This document shows positions 10,246 through 19,879 of a stretch of 64,000 nucleotides of DNA, piece after piece. The number at the start of each line of letters is the position of its first letter. Within the stretch, counting starts at the first letter, position 1. Made by a program: the position numbers and the translations under genes. This DNA is from Termitomyces sp. T153 (lineage: Eukaryota > Basidiomycota > Agaricomycetes > Agaricales > Lyophyllaceae). Location of the stretch: assembly GCA_018296165.2 (NCBI GenBank), contig JACKQL020000031.1, positions 576,140 through 640,139 on the forward strand. Direction: 5' to 3'. The notes beneath the pieces are model-generated. The model saw only the letters and a list, made by a program, of their open reading frames with translations, had not been told where the DNA came from and searched no databases.

Positions 10246-10607
10246 TGTTGAAGACAGGCAAAGCACAGGGGACTGAATAGTCACTAAAGCTGAAGTCCAG
10301 AGTCAGAAACTGAGTGTATTGAAGTGTAACACACCAACCTGAAGTCCAGAGTCAGAAACTGAGTGGGGACTTCAGGCTTCTACATTATCTATATATACTG
10401 TAATGTAACTGAATAGAAGAGAATCCATGTGATTGAATTGAATAGAGAGACAATCACATGGAAGTGAATTGAATAGAAAGACAATCACATGGAAGGTACA
10501 TGTGATTGAATTCAATAGAAATGAAAGGAAGCGGACTAAACATGTGTTAAATGAACTTGGAGTGAATGCTGATCATCCATAGTAGAATGCAATAAGCAAT
10601 TCTAACA
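10246..10607 (-). mobile_element. 3' LTR of full-length Copia
   Basis: 362 bp. Has two copies, about 52 bp apart, of the block containing CACTCAGTTTCTGACTCTGG, and a TATA box at 10390-10397. Apart from repeat-number indels and about four substitutions it matches the 5' LTR. The minus-strand purine tract AGGGGGGAG (10608-10616) adjoins it. Confidence 0.88.
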
Positions 10608-10639
10608 CTCCCCCCTGATCCAGTCAATCTCCAAGCTTG

Positions 10640-12320
10640 AATAAGCTAGTAAATCCCCATTCCCTGTCTGCAGAATTCCACTTTGAGTAGAGGAAGTGGT
10701 TTTGTGAGTAGATCTGCCACTTGTTCTGTTCCAGGAATATGATGAGGAATCAATTTCTGCTGATCAACTGCATCTCTGAGCCAATAGAAGCTGAGGTCAA
10801 GGTGTTTCATTCGTCCATGGTGTTCTGATTCTTGGTAACACTGACTGCAGATTGATTGTCAATCAGCATGGAAGATGGAGCAGTAGAAGAGTATCCCATT
10901 TCATGTAGAATATTCCGCATCCAGATGATTTCTTTGCCAGCTTCTACAGCAGCAATGTATTCTGCTTCAGTTGTGGATAAGGCAACAACTGATTGAAGCT
11001 TGCTACTCCATCCAATAGCTCCACCACCAATTGTAGTTAGATAACCACCAGTAGAGCGGCCGGAATCAGGACAATCTCCATGTGAGGCATCACAGAATGT
11101 AGTAAAGGGTTGAATGCCAGTGTCAGCATTAAAATGGAGTCTATAATCCATTGTGCCTTTGCAATAGCATAATAAATGCTTGACTGCAGCCCAATGCTTG
11201 GGTCCTGGACAGGAATTGAAGCGTCCAAGGCATGAGACTGCATAAGCAATATCTGGCCTTGTTATAGTAGCCAAATACTGCAGTTAACCAATTGCATTTA
11301 AATAAGGCACATTGCACATCTCCTCTTCTGCTTTATTCTGTGGTGTCATAGCTTTAGAGAGTTTGATTCCAGGTGTCATTGGAGTAGATACTGGATTGCA
11401 ATCACTCATTTTATAGTGCTCCAACATGTCAACAATGTATTGACGTTGTGAGAGAGAAATAGAGCGTTTAGAGCGGTTTCTGTGTATCTGAACACCTAGA
11501 AGGAAGTAGGAAGGGCCCAAGTCACAGATTTTGAAGTGCTTTTTGAGGTCATCAACAGCAGAGTCAACAGCAGTAGATTCTGAAGCAAGTGTAATGTCAT
11601 CAATATAGATGGGCACAATGATCTTGACTTCTCCTCTGATATAGAGATAGAGATAGATAGAGCAGTCAGATTCAAGTCTTTTGAAGCCCATTGATGATAA
11701 TGCTCCATGTAGCTTCTTGTTCCACTGCCTGCCTGCTTGTTTTAGACCATAAAGTGACTTCTTGAGCCTGAGTACCTTCTTTCCATTCTGAAACCCCTCT
11801 GGTTGAAGCATATAGATATCTTCTTCCAGATCTCCATTGGGGAAAGCAGAAGTGACATCCACAGAGTGCAATTCCATGTCCTCTATGCCAGCAATAGCAA
11901 GGATGAGGCGCAAAGATGCAGGTCAAAATGTTGGTGCAAAAACTTTGTTATAATCAATGCCAGGACATTGTGCATAACCCTTTGCAACAAGTCTAGCTTT
12001 AAAGCGCTCAATTGAGCCATCTGCATTGCGCTTGATGCGAAACACCCATCCACAGCCAATTGCTTTCTTGCCTTCAGGCAAGTCACACTCCTCCCAAGTC
12101 CCATTAGCTACCAATGGGATATACTCATCAACTGCAGCTTGATACCACTTCTCAGCATCCACAGACTTCATAGCTTGCTTGAATGTCCTAGGATCTGAAG
12201 AAGTAGCCATTCCAGCAAATTGAACATCCTCAAAACCAGGGTCAAGTGGTTCTGGATCAGGTTCAAGATCAGACCCCAGATCCAATTCAGCTTGGACTTG
12301 CTCTTCTTCCTCATCAAATC
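10640..12320 (-). pseudogene. Copia reverse transcriptase and RNase H, interrupted
   Basis: Minus-strand continuation of the Copia polyprotein after a frameshift region at about 12330-12580. Reverse transcriptase starts with FKQAMKSVDAEKWYQAAVDEY (11923-12285). An in-frame stop follows FAPTF where a residue is expected. The next block (11284-11913) has LHSVDVTSAFPNG, the palm motif IYIDDITLAS with both aspartates intact (about 11596-11610), and FLLGVQIHR. A second stop lies between LNAIG and LQYLAT at about 11283. RNase H (10807-11274) carries FCDASHG, STTEAEY and DNQSAV. A frameshift near 10815 precedes the C-terminal HIPGTE segment. Two stops plus frameshifts mean no full polyprotein. Confidence 0.88.
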
Positions 12321-12549
12321 AGAACTGTCCTGGACTGGTTCCTGATGTTGTACTACCCACCAATCTCTTGGAGGCTGTACATTGCATTTAGAGCATCTCA
12401 GAGCAAGGGGAGGTGATGGAGGAGCAGGAATTTGAGCTGGTGGTTGATCTGGTAGCTGAGCTGAATGGTGTCTAGCTTGATTTGGGCAAGGTCTAGGAGG
12501 TGCTGGAGCAGCTGGTGGTGGTGTTATAGGGCATGCAGGTATAGGAAGC

Positions 12550-14931
12550 TTAGGATGTGCAGGAGGTATAGCTGGCACTTGGAGAACAAAATGGTTCTTC
12601 CTCTTCATTTTCAAGAGCAGGTAACTCAAACACTGCACTTTGATTGGGGGATGCACTTTCAGGTAGGACTGATAGATCCACAGGTAGTAAAGGAGGTGTA
12701 GGAGGTATTACTGGCCTAGTTAAGCGCAAACCAGGCAATAAGCGTTCATCAAACTCTGCTCTTTCAGAAATTACAGTCTTCTTGGTTTCAGGATTGTAAA
12801 ATAACCATCCTTTATAACCAGGAGGATATCCAATGAAGATGCATTTTTCCATGTGAGACTGTAAAGAGTTGTGTTTATCCCTTTGTATATGACATATATA
12901 TGCTCTACATCCCCAGACTCTGAGATAAGAGACATTTGGTTTATGCTTGTACCATCCCTCATAAGGAGTAATTGACTGAGATGCAGTTGGAAGTCGATTC
13001 AGAATGTGAATCTGAGCATGAAGGCAATGTGCCCAGAATGAGGCTGGTAGACCTGATTCATTGAGCATTGCAGTGATGTCCTCAGAGAGCATTCTATTTG
13101 CTCTCTCAGCAACACCATTCTGCTGAGGTCTGTTGCGAGTTGTGTGCCTCCTTCTGATTCCACAAGCATCAGTGTATGCAATAAACTCCTTTGACATGTA
13201 CTCTCCACCTTTATCATCTTGTATAGCCTTGATTTTTGCATCTAGAGCATTCTCTGCATAAGCTTTGAATGTCTTAAAGGCATTGAATGCTTCACTTTTC
13301 TTCTTCAGAGCCATAGCAGCTTTAAAGCTTGTGCAATCATCAATGAATGTGATCCAATAACGATAGCCCTGCATTGCAGTGACTGGAAGAGGGCCATGTA
13401 CATCACTGTGGATCAATTCTAATGGTTTAGATGCACGACTACTGGAAGAAGGAAAAGGATTAGAGTGCATTTTGCCAGCCAAACAAGGTTCACAGATGGG
13501 ATCAGGCTTTGCAGCAGAATTCAAGTCCAAAGCAACTACCAACTTGTTATTGATCATCTTTTTGACATCAGCATAGCTATGATGAGCAAATCTGCAATGC
13601 CAAAGTGTCAGATCAAGTGGTAATGTGCTGGTAAGATGAGCAGACTCCAAAATAGGTGCAGTACAACTATCCAAATAAGCAGAATTATTGGAGTTGATTG
13701 TAGCACAGAATAACTCTTTTCCATTCAACCAGAAATGCATGGCTTGTTTGTCAATATGAATGTTGTAGCCTTTGTTTCTAGTCAAATAATATATAAAGGA
13801 CAAGAGATTATTTTGAAGCAATGGAACATGCAAGACTCTGTGGAGCTCTAAAGACTGGATTTTCTTCCCATTGACAACTGGATAGAATACAACTGTTCCA
13901 ATCCCAGCTGAGTAAACAATGCTGTTATCAGCTAACCTGACTGGAGTGTGATAGGGAGCATAATTATGGACCCAATTTCGATGTGGGGTCATGTGGCAAG
14001 TGGCTCCTGAGTCTACAATCCAATTGAAGTCAGCTTCAGGTTGTATGGGAAGAGAGGGATCTGAATGATCTGGTAAACAAGTACTTGCATTTCCAGCAAA
14101 TTCTGCATCATCTTTCTTGGACTTGTCATCATTGAAAGCTGCATTAGCTTGCTCCTGGCCCTTTCTGCCTCTTTTGTTGCGAAATTTCTGCTGCTTTGCT
14201 TGCTGCTGAGCTGCTTTGTATTTGTAGCAATTAGCTTGTATATGGCCTTGCAAGATGCAAAAGTCACAGGTAACTTTGGCTAATGCAGTACTCATAGCAA
14301 TTATAGCAGCAGCAGACTTATCAGAGCGACAATGACATTGTGTTTCTGTAACAAAGGCCTGATGGATTTTGGCCTTGTCCAGGTCATCTTTGAGAAGGAG
14401 AGTGGATACAAATGCTGAGAAATCATCAGGAAGCTCCCTTATCAATGCCATAGATGCTAGTTCATTGTCTAATTTGGCAATATCAAAGTCTTTTGGGTGC
14501 AAATCCTGGATTTTCTTCATTGCAGTCTCAACTCTGTTGATTAGAGTCTGCAAATTCTCCTCCTCTCCTTTTCTAATAGAGAACAAGTCATCATAGGCAT
14601 TGAAGTGTGTGCCAGGGTGTTGCTGCATGTGTATCTGCTTCAAAGCTTCCCACATCTTGTCTGGTTGGTCTTTATAATCATTGAGATGGATTCTTTGATC
14701 ATCCTCCACCATCAAATAAATCAGACCAGATGCAACATTAGCCTCTTTCTGCCATTCTCTGTATTTTCTTTTTTCCTCTGATGTAGGGTTTTCAGAGAGT
14801 TGAGGAGCCAAAGAAGGCATGGAGATAGGCATCCAGGCATTTTGGGAGCGAAGATAAGCTTCCATTTCACCAACCCATGAGTTATAGTTGTGGGAATTGA
14901 GTTTGGTGAAGGTTGGAATAGATGTAAGCAT
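12550..14931 (-). CDS. Copia Gag-protease-integrase polyprotein (open, 3' frameshifted)
   Basis: The longest uninterrupted frame in the window. It is open from 15069, but I choose ATG at 14931 (MLTSIPTFTKLN) because the second Copia copy starts at the equivalent place (3640). Order: Gag domain, CCHC knuckle CDFCILQGHIQANC (14227-14268), aspartic protease WIVDSGATCHM (about 14005), GAG-pre-integrase with H, H, CEPC (13470-13620), and integrase core with Asp in SDVHGP, Asp in IQDDKGGEY and Glu in NGVAERANR (about 13050-13410). All three catalytic residues are present. Integrase C-terminal GYPPGYKGWLFYNP follows. The frame leaves the polyprotein at a frameshift near 12580 within a proline-rich linker. 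Replication intermediates would form in cytoplasmic particles, but the break prevents reverse transcriptase synthesis in frame. Confidence 0.9.
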   Translation of the reverse strand: MLTSIPTFTKLNSHNYNSWVGEMEAYLRSQNAWMPISMPSLAPQLSENPTSEEKRKYREWQKEANVASGLIYLMVEDDQRIHLNDYKDQPDKMWEALKQIHMQQHPGTHFNAYDDLFSIRKGEEENLQTLINRVETAMKKIQDLHPKDFDIAKLDNELASMALIRELPDDFSAFVSTLLLKDDLDKAKIHQAFVTETQCHCRSDKSAAAIIAMSTALAKVTCDFCILQGHIQANCYKYKAAQQQAKQQKFRNKRGRKGQEQANAAFNDDKSKKDDAEFAGNASTCLPDHSDPSLPIQPEADFNWIVDSGATCHMTPHRNWVHNYAPYHTPVRLADNSIVYSAGIGTVVFYPVVNGKKIQSLELHRVLHVPLLQNNLLSFIYYLTRNKGYNIHIDKQAMHFWLNGKELFCATINSNNSAYLDSCTAPILESAHLTSTLPLDLTLWHCRFAHHSYADVKKMINNKLVVALDLNSAAKPDPICEPCLAGKMHSNPFPSSSSRASKPLELIHSDVHGPLPVTAMQGYRYWITFIDDCTSFKAAMALKKKSEAFNAFKTFKAYAENALDAKIKAIQDDKGGEYMSKEFIAYTDACGIRRRHTTRNRPQQNGVAERANRMLSEDITAMLNESGLPASFWAHCLHAQIHILNRLPTASQSITPYEGWYKHKPNVSYLRVWGCRAYICHIQRDKHNSLQSHMEKCIFIGYPPGYKGWLFYNPETKKTVISERAEFDERLLPGLRLTRPVIPPTPPLLPVDLSVLPESASPNQSAVFELPALENEEEEPFCSPSASYTSCTS

Positions 14932-15351
14932 GGTTGGAAGAGGTGATTTGGAGTGTAGATTGAATAATAAAGTGTGGAGTTGCAGAATGTAGCAAAAAAT
15001 GTGTTTGAAAGTGCTTTGAAAGCAATAATAGAGTGCTAAGGTCTGGTGTGCGAGAAGGAATACAGCCACAATCCAGTCAAACTGGCAGGGTTCCTGTAAG
15101 GTCCTCAGGAGTGGTGTAGCAGGAAGGTGAGGTATAGTAAAGCTAACTAACTAACTGCAGACTCTGCAATTGTAACACCTAGTTAGGCGTGTCAGGCTTC
15201 ACTGGTGAGATAAAGCAGCCCCACTTAAGAGTCACTACCCAATAGTTCAGAGTCTATGTATCTAAAGGAGCTGCAACCACTATAAGGACTATAGCACAGA
15301 CACAAAGCAAATCAAAATGACAAAAACTTCGGACTAAAGCTTTAGAGGCCG

Positions 15352-15363
15352 GGGCCCATAACC
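15352..15363 (-). other. Copia primer-binding site, half-tRNA type
   Basis: Immediately inside the 5' LTR the minus strand reads GGTTATGGGCCC, followed by CGGCCTC. This complements the anticodon arm of initiator tRNA-Met, not its 3' end. It is conserved with the site at 3204-3220. Confidence 0.7.
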
Positions 15364-15707
15364 TGTAGAAGACAGGCAAAGCACAGGGGACTGAATAGTC
15401 ACTAAAGCTGAAGTCCAGAATCAGAAACTGAGTGGGGACTTCAGGCTTCTACATTATCTATATATACTGTAATGTAATTGAATAGAAGAGAATCCATGTG
15501 ATTGAATTGAATAGAAAGACAATCACATGAAAGTGAATTGAATAGAAAGACAATCACATGGAAGTGAATTCAATGGAAAGATAATCACATGGAAGGTACA
15601 TGTGATTGAATTCAATAGAAATGAAAGGAAGCGGACTAAACATGTGTTAAATGAACTTGGAGTGAATGCTGATCATCCATAGTAGAATGCAATAAGCAAT
15701 TCTAACA
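15364..15707 (-). mobile_element. 5' LTR of full-length Copia
   Basis: 344 bp, with TATA box at 15459-15466 (minus). Compared with the 3' LTR it has lost one of the two CACTCAGTTTCTGAC blocks, as expected of slippage between direct repeats, and gained one hairpin repeat. Confidence 0.88.
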
Positions 15708-16596
15708 TGAGGTAGAGCTTGTTTTTGTGTAGTCATTCAAAGACTACTCTGAGGTGCTCTTTATACTCCTCAGTTGAGTCTGAAAAGACAAAAATATTGT
15801 TTCAATATACATGTATCTACTTTCCAATGTTGTCTTATAAGATGGATGTCATTAGCTGTTGGAATGTTGCTGGCACATTACAATTGCTGATTTGTATAAT
15901 ATCATAGCAATATGTACCAGTAATGGCCATATATGCCATTTCATATCCTGACCTGCTCATATGCATCTGTAAGGTCAATTTGACCTTATAAGTGTAAAAG
16001 CCACATCCTCTTGAATGACTTCCTGATGACATAAGGGCATAACATCTGTAATCATATTATTTATTATTGCATTGTTGAGCATGTAATGCCATCTGCAAGG
16101 AGCTATCCTTCTTAGAAATGCATAATAATGGTGCAGCCTAGTTAGCCACACTAATTGCTCACTACTTTATACATACATAGCAGTCAATTTTTTCCACAAT
16201 TGCTGCTAAAGTGATTTGGAACACCTCAGCTTAGAGTATGAGTAGCACTTGGTCTTATCTATGAGATATATTTTATGGTTGACCTCACACTATAGAGGAA
16301 GTTCCTCCTTCATGCCATTGGAACTCATCATACTACTGCTGCTAAAGATGCAGTATATCATCTTCTGTCAGTTTGGAAGGCCAAGCCTTCTTCTCTGCTT
16401 TAGGCTAAGGATTTCACTCATCCTTGTCTAGCTTTAAAGGTGGTACTACTCTTGTGTACTTATTATGCAAGGCTATTATATAAATTTCAGATATGTCTGG
16501 GATATTCAATCATATAGAAAAACCTTTTGTTCTATGTATACTTGCATCCCATAAGTAATTAAACTCACTAGTGGATATCTCATTCTTTATAGCCAT
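15708..16596 (-). pseudogene. Gypsy D reverse transcriptase fragment
   Basis: Minus-strand Ty3/gypsy pol, cut on the left by Copia and on the right by gypsy A. Upstream linker and fingers read ALHNKYTRVVPPLKLD (about 16440), then a palm region with SNCNVPATFQQLMTSIL (15835-16032) and, in frames separated by shifts, YIETIFVFSDSTEEYKEHLRVVFE (15740-15810). The catalytic YxDD position reads YIET, so it is inactive. The sequence ends at KLYL, where the Copia LTR starts. The upstream protease and gag of the same element type resume after 35178. Confidence 0.75.
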
Positions 16597-16857
16597 TGAT
16601 GTGCTCCTATGCTGCCTAGCTGCTATGCAGGAAAACAAAAGAAAAACCTAAACACTGGCAACCAGATAGAGTAGCTGGCAATAGGAAGTAATGAGAGTGA
16701 GTTAGTAAATATTCCAGAAAACAAGAGCTAATGGATGTGAGGGCAATATAGGAGTCAAGTAAGAAATGTCACTATTGTTAGCCTAAGTCACTAGATAGTA
16801 ATATAGGATTGCTAAGTTGCTGGATAATGAAGGAAATGTTAGAAATAAGTGACCATA

Positions 16858-16874
16858 CCAGAAATTGAATCTGG
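16858..16874 (-). repeat. tRNA T-arm-like fragment
   Basis: The minus strand reads CCAGATTCAATTTCTGG, a perfect five-base stem around a seven-base TTCAATT loop, preceded by GAGGTC as in tRNA T-arms and SINE B-boxes. No A-box is certain. It sits next to a Copia LTR fragment and is absent from the other gypsy A LTR. Confidence 0.35.
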
Positions 16875-16899
16875 GACCTCTTGGATATGTACTCCATCA

Positions 16900-16970
16900 G
16901 AGTCAGAAACTGAGTGGGGACTTCAGGCTTCTACATTATCTATATATACTGTAATGTAACTGAATAGAAG
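16900..16970 (-). mobile_element. Copia LTR fragment inside gypsy A LTR
   Basis: 71 bp identical or nearly identical to the TATA and R region of the local Copia LTRs (CAGAAACTGAGTGGGGACTT through CTATATATACTGTAATG). No LTR termini are present, so it is a fragment rather than a solo LTR. Confidence 0.75.
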
Positions 16971-17989
16971 GAATTTAATATCTGAAGTGTAGACACTGTT
17001 TACATATGTTGGTAAGCAAGGCAAGAGAAATGATAGGTAAGGGATTACATGGCCTTCAATATTTGTTTTTGAGAAGAAGTGTTATTGTTGCTAAGTAATG
17101 TTACTAGTGATTGTTGCTAAGGAGAGGTCTTGACCTTATTGTTTTAGATCCAAAGGCTACATTCTATGTGATGAGGCTTGTGATCCAGAAGTCTTGTAGT
17201 CACTAGGATCCCATGCAATGGCTACATTGTTTCAGACCTTGGAGCTATCCCACACAATAAAGTTGCATGACTTGTACATACTCATGCTGTGTCCACATTA
17301 GATGCTGCCCAGATAGGATAGTCTGAGAAGTCAGTAACAGTGCTTAGTAATAGTTGGGTTTTATCATTCTCCTTTATGCTAAATCTTGACTGTCCTCAGT
17401 CAATCAAAGATTGCTTGCATGGTCTGTGTGGCTGGAGAAATAAGAATATGAAGGAACTAGCAATTAGTTGAACTTCATCCAAGATCCCCCCCACTTTCTT
17501 ATCTCTTCACTTCCATCACAATCTTAATCTTATTGCTATGTCCTCTGATCTTGCTACACAACTTGAGAAGTGCACTATGGCCCAGGTGTTGGGTTGACCA
17601 CCTCCTCTTTGTAGCATGTGACTTGTTAATGACCAATTCACATCTAGTGGTCACCATTATTTTTAAGATCTGGCTGCACTAGTTTGAGATGGCTGGGAGT
17701 GGGATTGAGTGGGCTGAGTTAGCAATAGTGGACAAAGAGTGTTGACAGCTCTATGAGCATATAAAAGAGAAGATTGGGTTTGGGAGTACAATAAGCATTT
17801 TGTAAGTCTTTTTATTTTTTATTTTTTGGTGATTGTTGTTAACATTATTACTAGGCTCCTCTCTCTTTATTAGGTTCCTGTTGGAAGATGTGGAGGCTGG
17901 TATGATGGTAAGTGCTAGCAATGTTGCCAAGGCTAGTGACACTACTAAGGTAATCTTGGCTGTTTGAGGGCTCATCTATTAATGACCAA

Positions 17990-19490
17990 TTCTTCTTTCA
18001 CTATGCAAGCTTATAATAACAATGAGGTTGGAGCATAGTGAGGGCTGTGAGGGAGAGGGTAGCACAAATTGTGGGGACATTGGAGAAGCTGGGTCCTCAC
18101 TTTAAAGCATGCAGTTGGTAGCATTGCTAAGGGGCTGGTAACATCAAGAGTAATGACAACCTCAAAGGGCAAAAAGAAAAGAAAAGGCAAAGAATGATGA
18201 TGAGGAAGAAGATTTTGTGGTGAGTTTCTTACTATTGCTAATGCTTAATGAGTTTTACTAATTATATTGTAGGAACCAATTCAAGACTCTCATTTACCAA
18301 TAAGGAGCTGGCCAGCCTTTTGTGGTGGAGAAAGGCCTTGACTATGGTGGATACTGGCATGGGTGCAGAAGTGGTGTTGAAAAAGGCAAAAGGAAAGACT
18401 ACAGTGTTGCTAGAAAAGAGGAGCATCTTTAAGGAAAGACAAGGAGCAGTAAGTCTTTTAGTGATTTACACTATTGTAGTTGCTAACAACCTCTTAAGTG
18501 CAACAACTGCTAGGCAGAAAACAACCCAGAGAGGTGCTGATACTCCACTGGCACTCAACCCTGCAATTATTGTAATAGCTCAGGAAAAATGTGTTTGTAT
18601 ATGGAGAAATTGTCTAAGAGTAGGAATGGAAAGTTTGTTAAGAAGATAGCAACAATGGGGGCCTTGGTGAGACAGGCCTGAATTTTTATGGAGCAACAGC
18701 AAGAGTTAGCAGCAAAGAAGGAGCCAATACAGATCAAGCACTTGAGCTTGAATTTACTGATGTCACAGGATGGGATGACCATGAGTAGTAGCAAGGTCAT
18801 TAAGGAAAGGTGGCAGGAGAGGAATTGAGTAGTGGTTGAGAGTGACAAGGAGGCTAGCAATGGAAACAGCAGCAGCAATGAGAACAATAGCAATGACATG
18901 CCTTTGGCACTTAAACATCCAGCAAGTCCTGTCCCAGTTACTTCAACTAAGCAATAGAAAATTGTCACTAGCCAAGGGGAATCAGAAGTGGAGGATGTGA
19001 AGATGAAGGAAGAAACACCTGCAGCAACAGTTTCAGAGGCCAAAATAGCAGTGGATGAAGAGGAGGTTGAGGTAGAGCAGGAGGGTGAAGTGGAGGCAAT
19101 GGAGGTTAAAGAAGTTTAATAACCAGTAAGTCTTTTTCTTTACTATCAATGTTTGCTAATAGGATTACTAGGTTATCTGGACTAATACTCTTCAAAAAAA
19201 AGTGAGTGACAACAAGCTGCAGTGGCTAAGAAAAGACCTAGCTTTATTAACTCTAATTATATCAGCAATGTTACTAAGAGAGTATGTGAGTTGTGTGGCT
19301 GTGTTGGAGAGTTGTTTTCAGAGGGAGCTAGAAGCAACTAAGGCAGAGCTTTTAGAGGCTAGGGCAAGATTTGCAATTGCTAAATAGTTACTAGCAACAG
19401 TGACAGATTACCAGAGCAACTATTAGTTGTTTTTAGCATGGCAGGAGGAGAATGAGATTGGTGAAGAGGATTGAGAGCAACAATGCCAAC
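17990..19490 (+). pseudogene. Antisense accessory gene of gypsy A (spliced, unknown function)
   Basis: Lies between integrase and 3' LTR of the minus-strand gypsy A but reads in the plus direction. Visible parts: a basic stretch followed by DDEEDFVV, then a GTGAGT...AG candidate intron (18220-18272) with CTAAT near its 3' end; a Cys cluster CNYCNSSGKMC (18562-18594); a long acidic run around VDEEEVEVEQEGEVEAMEV (about 18970-19119); GTAAGT at 19126; and a C-terminal coiled-coil-like block FQRELEATKAELLEARARF (19202-19387). A second copy at about 40850-42640 shares the DDDxxFV-intron junction and the coiled coil. Function is unknown. A DNA- or chromatin-binding role is only a guess from the Cys and acidic regions. 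The frame is broken by stops and shifts. Confidence 0.55.
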
Positions 19491-19879
19491 CTTGATGCCT
19501 AGCAACTGCCACTCATTGTAAAATATTTTATTTAATTAGCATGTTTTTCAGACAAAGACTAGCCCTCTTAAGGGGCTTCCTATATCTTGTTGTATTTGTA
19601 AACTGGCCCCTTTAAGGGGCCCAAGAAAATGTATCATATCAGACTAGATTAGAAAGAGTGAAAAAAGAAAAAATAAGTTCTTATAAATCAAAGGCAGAGA
19701 GTATAGGCAAAGGTAGATTGTTATGCACTAGCAACAATGGGAGAAATGCTCAGTAGATCATCATGGCATGAAAATCCCCAAAGGCCTGCTGAGTGCTAGC
19801 AACAAGTAGCTAAGCACAGTATCTTAACAAAAAAAGAAGATAGCAATGAAATCATCTGTAAAGTGTTTTTAAACAAGCA

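Larger units (their letters stand above)
10246..15707 (-). mobile_element. Nearly full-length Ty1/Copia retrotransposon
   Basis: 5462-bp minus-strand element with both LTRs (TGTTAGAATT...ACA), a half-tRNA primer-binding site, leader, one gag-pol-type polyprotein and polypurine tract. Flanks are CCTTG (10241-10245) and TGAGG (15708-15712), so there is no target duplication. The two sides belong to different gypsy elements (gag of gypsy 1; reverse transcriptase of gypsy D). It retains more CpG than the palindromic copies and is younger than they are. Confidence 0.9.
16597..17346 (-). mobile_element. 3' LTR of gypsy A
   Basis: Starts TGATGTGCTCCTATGCTGCC on the plus strand, closely matching 34458 onward. 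Homology ends near the phrase CAGTTGGGT. A foreign insert (tRNA-like piece and Copia LTR fragment, about 16838-16970) breaks it relative to the 5' LTR. Confidence 0.75.

Noticed and set aside
12550..15069. The 839-residue frame as a host gene
   Set aside because: It has Copia Gag, CCHC knuckle, protease and integrase in order, between LTRs.
10241..15712. Target site duplication for the full-length Copia
   Set aside because: The five-base flanks CCTTG and TGAGG do not match, and shifting by a few bases does not help.
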